Positions 22,483-31,924 are shown, numbered from the stretch's first letter. The stretch: DNA of 64,000 nucleotides from Winogradskyella sp. PG-2 (GCF_000828715.1 NZ_AP014583.1:2850001-2914000); one strand, 5' to 3'. Numbers and translations: made by a program. The notes: a model not told the origin generated them from the sequence alone.

Positions 22483-24497
22483 CGCTTTTTATAACTTGGA
22501 AATTGTACCGAAAACTGAGTGCCAACTTCAACCTTTTTAATATTACATTCACCATTAATTATCTCACAGCGTTGTCTAATATTTAATAGACCTATACCTT
22601 CTTTAAAATCTTTATCTATACCAATGCCATTATCAGTAAAAATAAAATGAATTATATTTTCTGTATCTATGAAATGGTTAATATGAACCTTTGTAGCATG
22701 TGCATGCTTTTCGACATTATTTAATATTTCTAATAATATGCCATAAAAATTATTTTGAACTGATAAATCTAATGTATTAAGCACATCTGGTAATTGGTCT
22801 TCGAGTTCTACAAACACTTTACCATATAGATGAAATTCAGACAATCGAGATGTAATAACTGCAGTAAACTTTTGATGACTCATTTGCATTTCTAACGGTG
22901 ATAAACGATGTGATACAACGCGTATTTGTCGATTAATATTTTTTAATTCATTTGTGGTTTCATCAATCAATACTGTAGGTTCAGTAGATTTTTTTAGAGC
23001 TAAAATTTTTAATCTTAATCCGTCAAAGTTTGTAGTAATAATATCGTGTAGGTCTCTAGCAATACGTTTCTTAATAATTTCTTGACCTTCGTAAATGGCT
23101 TTTAATTTTTCGTGTTTGGTGTTTTGAGATTTAAGTTTTTGTTGTTGTATGTACGCGTAAAATGCAATGATGGCAAGGAAAATTATAAAGCTTAGTATAA
23201 GAAGCACATTGTTTTTGTTATTTATGGCTTTGTTCTTTTTCACTAGTTCTAGCTCCTTATTTTTATTTAATAAATTGAGCTTTAAAATTTCATTCTCTTT
23301 TTTTTCATATTCAAATTTAGACTGAATATTTTGTACGAGTTCTGTCTGTTCTTTATTATAGATTTGTTTGTATAATTCTGAATACTTTAGTTGGTAGTTT
23401 AATGCTGTTTTATAATCTTGTTTTTTCTGGTTGTATTCAACTTGGCTTTCGTAATAATTGAGAAGAATAATATTATCAGAGTTTTTATCAAGTAAATCAG
23501 CAATCTTATCTAAATATAATTTTGAAGGTTTTAAGTTATCGTTTTTTAGTTCTAAACTCAGAATGCCATTATAATTATAGGCCAAACTAATACTATCCTT
23601 TAAAAATGTATTAATTTTTATAGCCTCTATATAATTTTCTCTTGCTAATTTAATATTATTTTGTTTTAAATATGTGTTAGCCAGATTATTTAAAGCTGTA
23701 CTATACTGCTTTGTATTGGGTTTTAAACTTCCTAAAGCTTTATTGTAATTTGCGACTGCTGAATCTAGTATTTCGAGATTGTCATATACATTGGCTAGAT
23801 TATTATAACATCTAGCAATACCATTTTTATTATCTATTTTTTTTTGAAGGGTAAGTGCTTCTAAATGATACTCTAAAGCCTGATTGTAATTTTTGAGACT
23901 ATTATGAATATTGCCTATAGTAATACAAACATTAGCAAGTTTCCTGTCGCTTTTTAAATCGGTAAAACCTTTATAAGCAATTACTAAATAGTGCAGAGCT
24001 TTATCGAATTGCTGCCTGTTTTTATATATTATTCCGGCAGTAAGAAAGGTGTTATTGGCATCATAACTGTCTTGGTTATTTTTGTAAATACTTAGACTTT
24101 TTTCTAAAAAATAGAGTACGCTATCAGGCTGATTTACTTTACGTTTTACTAAAAATAAATTATAATATACTTTCGCAGAATTTTCTGAAGTAGAATCAAT
24201 TTTAATAGCCTCTTTATAGTCATAAGTCGCCTTTTTGTAATCTTTTTTTCTGTAATGCAATAAGCCTATAGTATTAAAAATAATATTTGCTTCTTCAGTC
24301 TTTTCAGCATCTAACCTAATATTTAAGTTATGCTGGTTAAGAGCAATAGCATCTTTTAAATTATCCGCTTTTATTAAACTATCGCTAATTCTTTTTAGTG
24401 ATTGCAAATCGTAATTAGACTTCTGTGCACTTTGAGTCTGTCCATAATTCATTGGAACAAACAAAACACTTAGAACAAAAAGAAAACAATATTTCAT
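22479..24497 (-). CDS. TPR-sensor NarX/DesK-type histidine kinase
   Basis: A 672-residue kinase with signal peptide MKYCFLFVLSVLFVPMNYGQ. About eight TPR repeats (YRKKDYKKATYDYKEAI, LKNYNQALEYHLEAL) make the periplasmic sensor. A coiled coil and a transmembrane helix near 427-448 (VLLILSFIIFLAIIAFYAY) follow. The kinase core has the HisKA_3-like acceptor KKRIARDLHDIITTNFDGL, the N-box LLEILNNVEKHA, and TDNGIGI plus GIGLLNIRQRCE. It belongs to a different kinase class from 19681-21450 although the sensors look alike. It is coupled to the NarL-type regulator. Confidence 0.92.
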   Translation of the reverse strand: MKYCFLFVLSVLFVPMNYGQTQSAQKSNYDLQSLKRISDSLIKADNLKDAIALNQHNLNIRLDAEKTEEANIIFNTIGLLHYRKKDYKKATYDYKEAIKIDSTSENSAKVYYNLFLVKRKVNQPDSVLYFLEKSLSIYKNNQDSYDANNTFLTAGIIYKNRQQFDKALHYLVIAYKGFTDLKSDRKLANVCITIGNIHNSLKNYNQALEYHLEALTLQKKIDNKNGIARCYNNLANVYDNLEILDSAVANYNKALGSLKPNTKQYSTALNNLANTYLKQNNIKLARENYIEAIKINTFLKDSISLAYNYNGILSLELKNDNLKPSKLYLDKIADLLDKNSDNIILLNYYESQVEYNQKKQDYKTALNYQLKYSELYKQIYNKEQTELVQNIQSKFEYEKKENEILKLNLLNKNKELELVKKNKAINNKNNVLLILSFIIFLAIIAFYAYIQQQKLKSQNTKHEKLKAIYEGQEIIKKRIARDLHDIITTNFDGLRLKILALKKSTEPTVLIDETTNELKNINRQIRVVSHRLSPLEMQMSHQKFTAVITSRLSEFHLYGKVFVELEDQLPDVLNTLDLSVQNNFYGILLEILNNVEKHAHATKVHINHFIDTENIIHFIFTDNGIGIDKDFKEGIGLLNIRQRCEIINGECNIKKVEVGTQFSVQFPSYKKR

Positions 24498-24669
24498 GAA
24501 TTGAATAAGAAGAATACCAAGATAGAAAAAATATAAGCTGAAATGTTTTTCAACTCAAAAATTACGGGAATTTACGGATTGTAGTTTTTTACAATATGCT
24601 GTAACATTGAAGTGTAGAATGATCCCTAAGTCTTCCGCTCTTATTTAGTGTTATTATGTTTTGGAAAAA

Positions 24670-24680
24670 AGCTATTAATC
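24670..24680 (+). promoter_or_regulatory. AGCTATTAATC leader motif before an exported-protein gene
   Basis: Near-copies occur at 28486-28500 and 29136-29148, each 17-21 bases before a start codon of the plus-strand envelope cluster. A shared leader or regulatory element is possible; AT-richness makes chance sharing a real alternative. Confidence 0.35.
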
Positions 24681-24697
24681 TAATTCAATAACAAATA

Positions 24698-25981
24698 ATG
24701 AAATCATTAACTAAAATAACAATTCTTGTTATTCTTTTCTTATGTTCTAATTTGTTTGCACAAGAATCTCAAAAGGATGTAAAATACAAAAGAAGTTCGC
24801 TATATACGTTAATGCTTAGTGACGATATAAAAGAAAATAGTGACGTTATTGAATCGACATTTAAAGGTTCTTTAATCCCAGACAAATTCAATAATCATAT
24901 TATAGATTTACGGATTATCCCAAAAGTCGATACTACTCAAATAACCATTTCAGATACAAGCTCTAAGAAGAAGAAAGGCCTATTATCTAAAATCCCAAAG
25001 TTTGGCAAAAAAGATAAAGGCAAGGACAAAAAAATACAACTGGCAATTTATAGTTTTTTGGATAGCATGGATATCGCTAAGTCAATGGTAGCTAAATGGT
25101 TTAATAGGAGTGAATCGGGAGGTTTTAATACAGATTTAATTTCTCAAAGAGGTTTTTATAATGCTACCGATCTCGATATTAAAATATCAAGAAATACTGA
25201 AAGAGGATCAGCAATGCTTTCTGATGCTGGTGAAAAACTTATCAATAACACTTTTGTAATTGTTAACGATTTTAGATATACCAACAAAGAGGAAATAGCG
25301 TCCAAGACTAAAGGGGTTTTAAATACAATTTCGTTAGTGACTAATAATTCTGATATAGCCACAGTATCTGATGTTACTTCTGCTGGATTAGATGTTGCTG
25401 GTAAAGGTTACATTGTTAAAACAAAGGCCTATTTATATAAGTTAGTATGGAATGAAGAAGTAGCGGCTATTTTTTACAACGATTTTTGGACGGAAGATGG
25501 GTCCTTAGATTCAGAAAAAGTAAAGGCATTTAATGAAACCGATATTTTTAAGCTAAAGCTCTTAGGTGAAGAAACGGCTTGGGCAGATGTGCAGAGTACA
25601 ACATTAACACAAAAGACTAATGATGACTTAATTGCATTAGCAACGATAAGGGCCGTAGATAATGTTATAGCAAAACTCCAAAGAAAATACGAAGTTTTTA
25701 GAACAAAATCACCGCTATTAAGTGGTGATCCTATCGCAGCAAAAATAGGGTTGAAAGAGGGTATAGAAAAGGGTGATAAATATGAGGTTTTAGAACAGGT
25801 AATAGACAAAGATGGACATACAGAATATAAACGTGTTGGAGTTATTAAAGTAGATAAAAATCATATTTGGGATAACCGATTTATGGCTGACGAGGAATCT
25901 AACTCTACTATAGAGTATACAACATTTAGCGGCTCAAAGAATAAATACTATTCTGGTATGCTAATCAGACAAATTAATTAA
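24698..25981 (+). CDS. Exported protein, first of the DUF6175-associated set
   Basis: A 427-residue protein with signal peptide MKSLTKITILVILFLCSNLFAQ. A Lys-rich stretch near residues 88-113 (KKKKGLLSKIPKFGKKDKGK) separates a short N-terminal region from the main body. The body includes SLDSEKVKAFNETDIF and a C-terminal part, GLKEGIEKGDKYEVLEQ then VGVIKVDKNHIWDN, that resembles the small beta-barrel following CsgG/FlgT-like domains. I cannot name the family. It heads a run of four closely spaced exported genes and is divergent from the TPR kinase at 22479. Confidence 0.65.
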   Translation: MKSLTKITILVILFLCSNLFAQESQKDVKYKRSSLYTLMLSDDIKENSDVIESTFKGSLIPDKFNNHIIDLRIIPKVDTTQITISDTSSKKKKGLLSKIPKFGKKDKGKDKKIQLAIYSFLDSMDIAKSMVAKWFNRSESGGFNTDLISQRGFYNATDLDIKISRNTERGSAMLSDAGEKLINNTFVIVNDFRYTNKEEIASKTKGVLNTISLVTNNSDIATVSDVTSAGLDVAGKGYIVKTKAYLYKLVWNEEVAAIFYNDFWTEDGSLDSEKVKAFNETDIFKLKLLGEETAWADVQSTTLTQKTNDDLIALATIRAVDNVIAKLQRKYEVFRTKSPLLSGDPIAAKIGLKEGIEKGDKYEVLEQVIDKDGHTEYKRVGVIKVDKNHIWDNRFMADEESNSTIEYTTFSGSKNKYYSGMLIRQIN

Positions 25982-26000
25982 TAACCTAACAACAATATAT

Positions 26001-26522
26001 ATGAAATTTAGAAATATTTTATTGGTAATTATTCTAACTGGATTTAGCCTTAATGCCAATGCGCAGTGGAAAAAAAATAAAGCAAATAAGGATACTAAAA
26101 TATGGAGGTACGATTTAGAGTGTGAAGGGATTGCAAAACAAGGTTCAAAACTTGTAAAAGTATGGTCTTACTCGAAAAATCCTAAACATGCTATTTCACG
26201 AGGAATGAAAAACGCAGTACACGGTATCGTTTTTAAAGGTTATGCAGGTGGTGGACAAGGCTGCACATCTTTAAAACCATTAGTGAAATCTGCTGAAACA
26301 GAAACAAAATTTAAAGAATTCTTTGATAAGTTTTTTGCTGATGGTGGTGAATATTTAAAATATGTTTCTGCTGCTACAGATGGTAGTATTGCTCCAGGTG
26401 ACCGATTAAAAATTAGTAGACGTGAGTATAAAATCGGTGTTATTGTAAACATACAATTTGATCAATTAAGAAAACGTCTAGAAAGCGAAGGAATCATAAA
26501 AGGTTTAACTGCAGGGTTTTAA
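26001..26522 (+). CDS. Small exported protein of the DUF6175-associated set
   Basis: A 173-residue protein with signal peptide MKFRNILLVIILTGFSLNANAQ. The body is basic at both ends and has Cys at CEGIAKQG and GGQGCTSLKP, which could form a disulphide. SKNPKHAISRGMKNAVHGIVFKGYAGG is a Gly-rich central stretch. No family recognised. It starts 19 bases after the 427-aa gene and ends 17 bases before the DUF6175 gene, so co-transcription is nearly certain and shared function likely. Confidence 0.65.
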   Translation: MKFRNILLVIILTGFSLNANAQWKKNKANKDTKIWRYDLECEGIAKQGSKLVKVWSYSKNPKHAISRGMKNAVHGIVFKGYAGGGQGCTSLKPLVKSAETETKFKEFFDKFFADGGEYLKYVSAATDGSIAPGDRLKISRREYKIGVIVNIQFDQLRKRLESEGIIKGLTAGF

Positions 26523-26539
26523 TTAGTTAATTATTAGAT

Positions 26540-27490
26540 ATGAAAAAAAGTATACTACTAGGAATTGCATTTTTATTTGTAAGTGTTATAGTATTTGGAC
26601 AAGCAAAAAAACCAACATTGATGGTAGTGCCAAGTGACGTATGGTGTAATCAAAATGGTTATATGATTAATTATGACGATCAAGGAACTTTAGTTAAAGT
26701 GCCAGATTATAAAAGAGCGTTTCAAGAAAATGCGGAGGTTATTCAAGTCATTAGTCATATAAATGGTATGATGGCAGAGAGAGGATTTCCTCTTAAAAAT
26801 ATGGAATCTGTTATTAAAACCTTAAACTCTAATGCTGCAGAAGATAATTTACGTACATCAAAATCTTCAGGAAGCGGTATTAGTGAAAGCCCAATAGACG
26901 CCTTTAAAAAGGTAGCCAAGGCAGATATTATTATGCAATTGACATGGACTGTTAATAAAACTGGGCCTAAAAAATCGATAACCTTTAATCTTCAGGGTTT
27001 AGATGCTTATACAGATAAACAAATTGCTACAGCAGTAGGTACAGGTGATCCCTCTTTTTCAGCTGAGCTACCTGTATTACTTAACGAAGCTGTACTTGCA
27101 CATATAGATGGATTTAACGATCAATTAATGACTCATTTTGAAGATTTGTTTGAAAATGGTCGGGAAATTATAGTGCGTATTCAAAAATGGGACGATTGGG
27201 ATGGCGATCTAGAAACCGAATTCGATGACGAAGAATTAGGAATTATTATTGAAGACTGGCTGGCGGATAATACGGTTAAGGGACGTTTTAGTACAACAGA
27301 CATGACAGAAAATATGGCATTATTTGAACAAGTAAGAATTCCATTATATAATGATAAAAATAGAGCTATTGATGCCAGGCGTTATGTCCGAGGGCTTAGT
27401 AAGTTTTTGAAAAACGCACCTTACAATATTCCAAACAAATTGGTAATGAAAGGTTTGGGAAGGGCTACCATAATTTTAGGCGGTAAGTAA
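26540..27490 (+). CDS. DUF6175-family exported protein
   Basis: A 316-residue protein with signal peptide MKKSILLGIAFLFVSVIVFGQ. The opening KPTLMVVPSDVWCNQNGYM and the later DIIMQLTWTVNKTGPKKSITFNLQGLDAYT fit my recollection of Bacteroidota DUF6175. The strand pattern resembles the beta/alpha layout of CsgG- and LPP20-type periplasmic proteins. The acidic segment WDDWDGDLETEFDDEELG is distinctive. Function unknown. It is third in the four-gene set. Confidence 0.7.
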   Translation: MKKSILLGIAFLFVSVIVFGQAKKPTLMVVPSDVWCNQNGYMINYDDQGTLVKVPDYKRAFQENAEVIQVISHINGMMAERGFPLKNMESVIKTLNSNAAEDNLRTSKSSGSGISESPIDAFKKVAKADIIMQLTWTVNKTGPKKSITFNLQGLDAYTDKQIATAVGTGDPSFSAELPVLLNEAVLAHIDGFNDQLMTHFEDLFENGREIIVRIQKWDDWDGDLETEFDDEELGIIIEDWLADNTVKGRFSTTDMTENMALFEQVRIPLYNDKNRAIDARRYVRGLSKFLKNAPYNIPNKLVMKGLGRATIILGGK

Positions 27491-27525
27491 TTATAGCGTA
27501 ATAAGGAATAAATAAAACAAATAAG

Positions 27526-28458
27526 ATGAAAAAAATAATATACATATTCTTGTTTTCAGTAACAACTGTGTTGTTTGCACAAGAAAATGATAATGGAATA
27601 ACTTTAGGGAGCTATATACCAGAACAAGCTGAGGGAATTCCTAGCTATGCTCAAAATATGCTTATAAATAAATTGGGGAGAATTATCACAGAAAATGGTA
27701 TTAGCGATAATGTGTATAACTCTAGATTTATTATTACCCCAAATATTACGGTATTAAGCAAAAATATTACTGGTACTGCTCCAACTATGATCGCTCTGAG
27801 TTTAGATTTAACCCTATATATAGGTGACGGCGTCGCTGGTAATTTATTTTCTAGTGAATCGATACAGTTAAAAGGTGTTGGTACTAATGAGAACAAAGCT
27901 TACATGTCAGCGTTAAAGCAAGTAAAACCAAAAAACAAGGAAATTCAGAATTTTATTTCAAAAGGAAAAACAAAAATTTTAGAGTATTACAACGCTAATT
28001 GCCAATTAATGCTCAATAAAGCCCAAAAGTTAGAATCACAGAATGCATTCGAAGAAGCGCTCTTAGTCTTAACCCATGTGCCAGAAGCCAGTGATTGTTT
28101 TAATTCAGTGAAATCAAAAATAAAACCACTTTATACTAAAGCGATAGAGAGAGATTGTACAACTAAACTTAATAGAGCATCTGCAATTTGGGCCGCAAAC
28201 CAAGATATTAAAGCAGCTAACAAAGCCGGATATATTCTTTCAACAATAGAACCAAGTTCATCATGTTTTGGACAAGTAAAAACCCTGTATTCTAAAATTT
28301 CAGCTCGTGTAAAAGATTTAGGCGATAGAGATTGGAACTATGATTTAAAAGTTTTGGAAGTACGAGCTAACGTAATCGAAGCAGCGAGAGATATAGGTGT
28401 TGCATATGGTGAAAATCAACCACAAAGCATGACTTATAATGTAAGAGGATGGTATTAA
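27526..28458 (+). CDS. Exported protein with helical repeats, last of the DUF6175-associated set
   Basis: A 310-residue protein with signal peptide MKKIIYIFLFSVTTVLFAQ. Residues about 25-130 are beta-rich (FIITPNITVLSKNI, LSLDLTLYIGDG). Residues about 150-270 are helical and TPR-like (CQLMLNKAQKLESQNAFEEALLVLTHVPEASDC, and again CTTKLNRASAIWAANQDIKAANKAGYILSTI), with Cys repeated at matching places. It starts 35 bases after DUF6175. A scaffold role at the envelope is a guess from the repeats. Confidence 0.65.
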   Translation: MKKIIYIFLFSVTTVLFAQENDNGITLGSYIPEQAEGIPSYAQNMLINKLGRIITENGISDNVYNSRFIITPNITVLSKNITGTAPTMIALSLDLTLYIGDGVAGNLFSSESIQLKGVGTNENKAYMSALKQVKPKNKEIQNFISKGKTKILEYYNANCQLMLNKAQKLESQNAFEEALLVLTHVPEASDCFNSVKSKIKPLYTKAIERDCTTKLNRASAIWAANQDIKAANKAGYILSTIEPSSSCFGQVKTLYSKISARVKDLGDRDWNYDLKVLEVRANVIEAARDIGVAYGENQPQSMTYNVRGWY

Positions 28459-28518
28459 CAATAAGCAACCTTACCTAAAAATTAAAGCTATTAATTAATT
28501 CTTATAAAACTTAAACTT

Positions 28519-29121
28519 ATGAAGAAAATCATTTTACTATTATCAATTTCCGTATTCGTATTTGCATGTAGCAGTGATGACGATAATGCTGCTAGCGAAT
28601 TTGATGGCTCATTAGAGTCAATCGAAGAATTTTTCACACCAGAGCTAGTAGACGCACTTGGGGATTTAGGTTTTGATATAAATACAGGTAATACACCTCC
28701 GGACGTTGAGGGTTCTTATTTAGCAAGCCCATTTATATTGTCAGCTTCAAACATTCCCTCAGACAATATGGGGCAGGCATTTGCACCTTATGCGGCTACA
28801 TTTAGCAATCAAAATAGCAGTGAGCTTACATTAGATTTTATGGGACAGGGTGGTAGTCAAATAGACGAAGGAACTGGCTCTTTTGTGTCTGGAGACGGAG
28901 CCGAGTTTACTGTATTATTAAAATTGGTATCGCAATCTGACGGCTCAGTAGAAGTTGATACTGCATTTGCAATTTCAGGCACAATGGCAGAAGATGGTAT
29001 TGTAGATATGCAGATTGCAGTACTAATGTTGGATAATAAAGGAAATCCTGACGGGAATTATATATATAACAACCAAGGTAGGGTCTTATTTGATTCAGAT
29101 GGTTTTTCACCAAGACAATAA
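28519..29121 (+). CDS. Exported lipoprotein of unknown function
   Basis: A 200-residue protein whose signal peptide MKKIILLLSISVFVFACSS carries a lipobox with Cys17, followed by the SDDDN acidic retention-like stretch typical of Flavobacteriia surface lipoproteins. The rest is Asp/Ser/Gly-rich beta structure (LTLDFMGQGGSQIDEGTGSFVSGDGAEFTVLLKL). No family recognised. It is preceded by the AGCTATTAATTAA leader motif and follows the DUF6175 set in the same direction after 60 bases. Confidence 0.68.
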   Translation: MKKIILLLSISVFVFACSSDDDNAASEFDGSLESIEEFFTPELVDALGDLGFDINTGNTPPDVEGSYLASPFILSASNIPSDNMGQAFAPYAATFSNQNSSELTLDFMGQGGSQIDEGTGSFVSGDGAEFTVLLKLVSQSDGSVEVDTAFAISGTMAEDGIVDMQIAVLMLDNKGNPDGNYIYNNQGRVLFDSDGFSPRQ

Positions 29122-29169
29122 TAAACTCATTACATAGCTATTAATTAAAATCATAAAAAATCTAAAATC

Positions 29170-30198
29170 ATGAAAAAAATTACAACACTCAGTTTAATGT
29201 TATTATTAACATCAATTTTTATTAATGCCCAAACTACAATTACCGTAGATAATTCTACTGGCGCAGATGCGGATCATGGCGATTTGCAAAGTGCTATCAA
29301 TTCAGCAGCAAATGGAGATATATTATATGTTCATGCTTCTGAGAATACTTATGGTGACATTATTATAGATAAACCTCTAACTATAGTTGGCTTTTCTCAT
29401 AGTGATGCCGATAAGGAAACAATGATTGATGAAGTAAATTTATTAGATAATGCATCTAATGTTAAACTTACTGGTATTCACTTTACAAACGATATTGACA
29501 TTAATAACGATAGTACAATGATTACAGATTTGATCATCGAAAATAATTTTTTTGACAATGGTAGTGAAATTTATTTTGGAGGCGATGCTTTAGTAAGTAA
29601 TATGATTATAAGAGGAAATGTTCTAGATCAAATAGGTACAAACTCAGCGTCCTGGACTAAATATACGAATGCAATTATTTCACAGAATATTATAAAAGAC
29701 GATATAAATGTTTTTTATCACGATTTTGTTACTATCGAAAATAACATTTTTCTAAATGGAGCCTTTGTTACAAATGTTGATGATGACACTGGTGATTTAG
29801 AAGTAGAGGATAGTATATTTTTTACATCATCCAATTCAATTTTTAACCCTAATAGAGATGGTGTTGTTTTTCAAAACTGTTTATCTTATAATGATCTTAA
29901 CGGTGTTATAGACTTAAGTGGAACAAACAATATAAATGATACAAACCCTTTATTTGTAAGTGCAGATGATGATGAATTTGATGCTTTAGAAGATGATTAT
30001 AATTTACAAGCTGGATCTCCAGCTCTAGGAACAGGAGTTGCAGGTGATGATATAGGAATTTATAGCACAAACTCGGCTTTTGTGTTCAATAATTTCGGAT
30101 TTACAGCAGGTATCCCTACAGTTACTATTACAGCAATTACGTCTCAAGTTGCTCCTGGTGGAAACGTTGAGGTAACCATACAATCTAACTCAAACTAA
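29170..30198 (+). CDS. Exported right-handed beta-helix (pectate-lyase-like) protein
   Basis: A 342-residue protein with signal peptide MKKITTLSLMLLLTSIFINAQ. It then reads like a parallel beta-helix: LQSAINSAANGDILYVHASENTYG followed by turns such as LLDNASNVKLTGIHFTND, LIIENNFFDNGSEI and TIENNIFLNGAFV, with stacked Asn at the turns. The domain is common in polysaccharide-binding or -cleaving proteins, but no catalytic set is visible. No T9SS tail is present at the C-terminus. The next gene starts 8 bases later, so the two are a pair. Confidence 0.72.
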   Translation: MKKITTLSLMLLLTSIFINAQTTITVDNSTGADADHGDLQSAINSAANGDILYVHASENTYGDIIIDKPLTIVGFSHSDADKETMIDEVNLLDNASNVKLTGIHFTNDIDINNDSTMITDLIIENNFFDNGSEIYFGGDALVSNMIIRGNVLDQIGTNSASWTKYTNAIISQNIIKDDINVFYHDFVTIENNIFLNGAFVTNVDDDTGDLEVEDSIFFTSSNSIFNPNRDGVVFQNCLSYNDLNGVIDLSGTNNINDTNPLFVSADDDEFDALEDDYNLQAGSPALGTGVAGDDIGIYSTNSAFVFNNFGFTAGIPTVTITAITSQVAPGGNVEVTIQSNSN

Positions 30199-30206
30199 AA
30201 ACAGTT

Positions 30207-31394
30207 ATGAGAAAATTTGTAATAATAGCATGGTGTTGTTTTGCAATTAATCTTGTTAGTGCTCAAAATATTACTTCGGCAGAATACTATTTTGATGACA
30301 GCGATAATGGATTTGGAAGCAACACTATAGTAACAGTAAATCAGCAAAATGAGAATTACACAATCTCAACAGCTGGTTTAAGCGATGGATTTCATGATTT
30401 ATACATTCGGGTTTTTGACCAAGCAGCTGATGGTGGTAATGGTGTATGGAGCCATTATGATAGGTCAACTATTTACATTAATTCTTTTCCGACAGGACAA
30501 GATATAGTGGCTGCTAGATATTTTATAGACAGTGGAAACCCTTTAGATTTAACTGTAAATCCTACAGCTAATCAAATTACAGAAACTTATTCTATTCCTA
30601 TTGGGAGTTTAAGTGAAGGGTTCCATGATTTGTATATACAGACCCAAGATACAGATGGTACCTGGAGCCTTTATGACAGAAAAGTATTTTATGTTTCTGC
30701 ATTTCCATCAGGAGAAGATATCGTAGCTGCTAGATATTTTTTCAATAACGAAACGCCAATAAATCTACCAATAGACACATCGGCGCCTAATATATCTCAA
30801 TCTTATTCACTAGCAACAACAGGTTTAGACGAAGGTTTTCATAATTTTTATATCCAAGCTCAGGATACCGATGGAACTTGGTCGTTGTACGATAGTCAAG
30901 TTATTTATATTGGTGCGTTTGATGAGGTGCCTTCTGATGTGATTTCTGCAGAGTATTTTATAGATGAAGATCTGGGTATTGGGAATAATACAAATTTTAG
31001 TATTACTAACCCTAGCCAAATGATTAGTGTCAATACTTCAGGTCTAGCGATAGGAAGTCATTTATTCTGTGTTAGAGTACAAAATATGGATGGTAGTTGG
31101 TCGCTTTATGATTGTGAGATTTTTATAATAGATCCAGATTTAGGTGATATAGACAATTTGTTTAATTCTGCTAGTATAAATCCGAATCCATTCGTGAGTT
31201 CAATTGAACTAGAAATATCCAAACAAGTAGTTATTGAAAATATTTCTATTTATGATATGACAGGTAAAGTAGTTTACAACACAACTAATGATTTAAGACA
31301 TATAAATTTAGATCATCTTCAGAGCGGGATTTATATTTTAAGTTTATCTACAACAGAAGGAGAAAATGCAAGCTTTAAGATTGTAAAACAGTAG
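30207..31394 (+). CDS. T9SS-secreted protein with four tandem ~90-residue modules
   Basis: A 395-residue protein with signal peptide MRKFVIIAWCCFAINLVSAQ. Four tandem modules repeat the pattern (D)IVAARYFIDSG...GFHDLYIQTQDTDGTWSLYD. The second and third are nearly identical in their key lines; the first and fourth are more diverged. The last about 75 residues (SASINPNPFVSSIELEI...ISIYDMTGKVVYN...LQSGIYILSL) are a type A T9SS sorting domain, so it is exported across the outer membrane and probably surface-attached. A terminator follows. Confidence 0.82.
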   Translation: MRKFVIIAWCCFAINLVSAQNITSAEYYFDDSDNGFGSNTIVTVNQQNENYTISTAGLSDGFHDLYIRVFDQAADGGNGVWSHYDRSTIYINSFPTGQDIVAARYFIDSGNPLDLTVNPTANQITETYSIPIGSLSEGFHDLYIQTQDTDGTWSLYDRKVFYVSAFPSGEDIVAARYFFNNETPINLPIDTSAPNISQSYSLATTGLDEGFHNFYIQAQDTDGTWSLYDSQVIYIGAFDEVPSDVISAEYFIDEDLGIGNNTNFSITNPSQMISVNTSGLAIGSHLFCVRVQNMDGSWSLYDCEIFIIDPDLGDIDNLFNSASINPNPFVSSIELEISKQVVIENISIYDMTGKVVYNTTNDLRHINLDHLQSGIYILSLSTTEGENASFKIVKQ

Positions 31395-31418
31395 TTGTAA
31401 TTTTAGTGTTAGTTAAAG

Positions 31419-31446
31419 ACCATCTCAAATCGAGATGGTTTTTTTG
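31419..31446 (+). terminator. Terminator ending the envelope-protein cluster
   Basis: ACCATCTC (31419-31426) and GAGATGGT (31432-31439) form a perfect 8-bp stem, followed by a T-run on the plus strand. It is the first convincing terminator downstream of 24698. Confidence 0.85.
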
Positions 31447-31492
31447 TATAAATCAATTACATTCATATATTTAACATCCAAATGCTACCATT

Positions 31493-31924
31493 ATGATTAA
31501 AAATACATCTATCTTATTGTTAGTCTGTTTTTCCTTTTCTAACCTCAAGGCACAATCTGTAATTGGTAAATGGAAGACTATAGATGATGAAACAGGCAAG
31601 GCAAGATCTATAGTTGAAATTTACGAAGAGAATGATAAGATTTATGGAAAAATCGTTGATATACTTAATCCAAAAAAGAAAACATCACTTTGTAGCAAGT
31701 GTGATGGAGAAAATAAGAATCAACCCGTTATCGGAATGGTTATTATAAGTGAATTAGAAAAGGATCATGACATCTATGAGGGAGGAACCATTTTAAACCC
31801 AGATAATGGTAAAATTTACAAATGCCGATTAAAACTCGAAGAAGACACTAATACCTTACAAGTAAGGGGTTATTTAGCCTTTTTCTTTAAAACACAGTAT
31901 TGGAAGCGTATTGTAAAAGATTAA
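31493..31924 (+). CDS. DUF2147-family exported protein
   Basis: A 143-residue protein with signal peptide MIKNTSILLLVCFSFSNLKAQ. The family core is IGKWKTIDDETGKARSIVEIYE near the N-terminus, then YGKIVDI, Cys pairs in LCSKCDG, and ILNPDNGKIYKCRLKLEED with LQVRGYLAFFFKTQYWKRI at the end. It is a lipocalin-like small beta-barrel of unknown ligand, periplasmic. It stands alone between a terminator and priA. Confidence 0.85.
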   Translation: MIKNTSILLLVCFSFSNLKAQSVIGKWKTIDDETGKARSIVEIYEENDKIYGKIVDILNPKKKTSLCSKCDGENKNQPVIGMVIISELEKDHDIYEGGTILNPDNGKIYKCRLKLEEDTNTLQVRGYLAFFFKTQYWKRIVKD

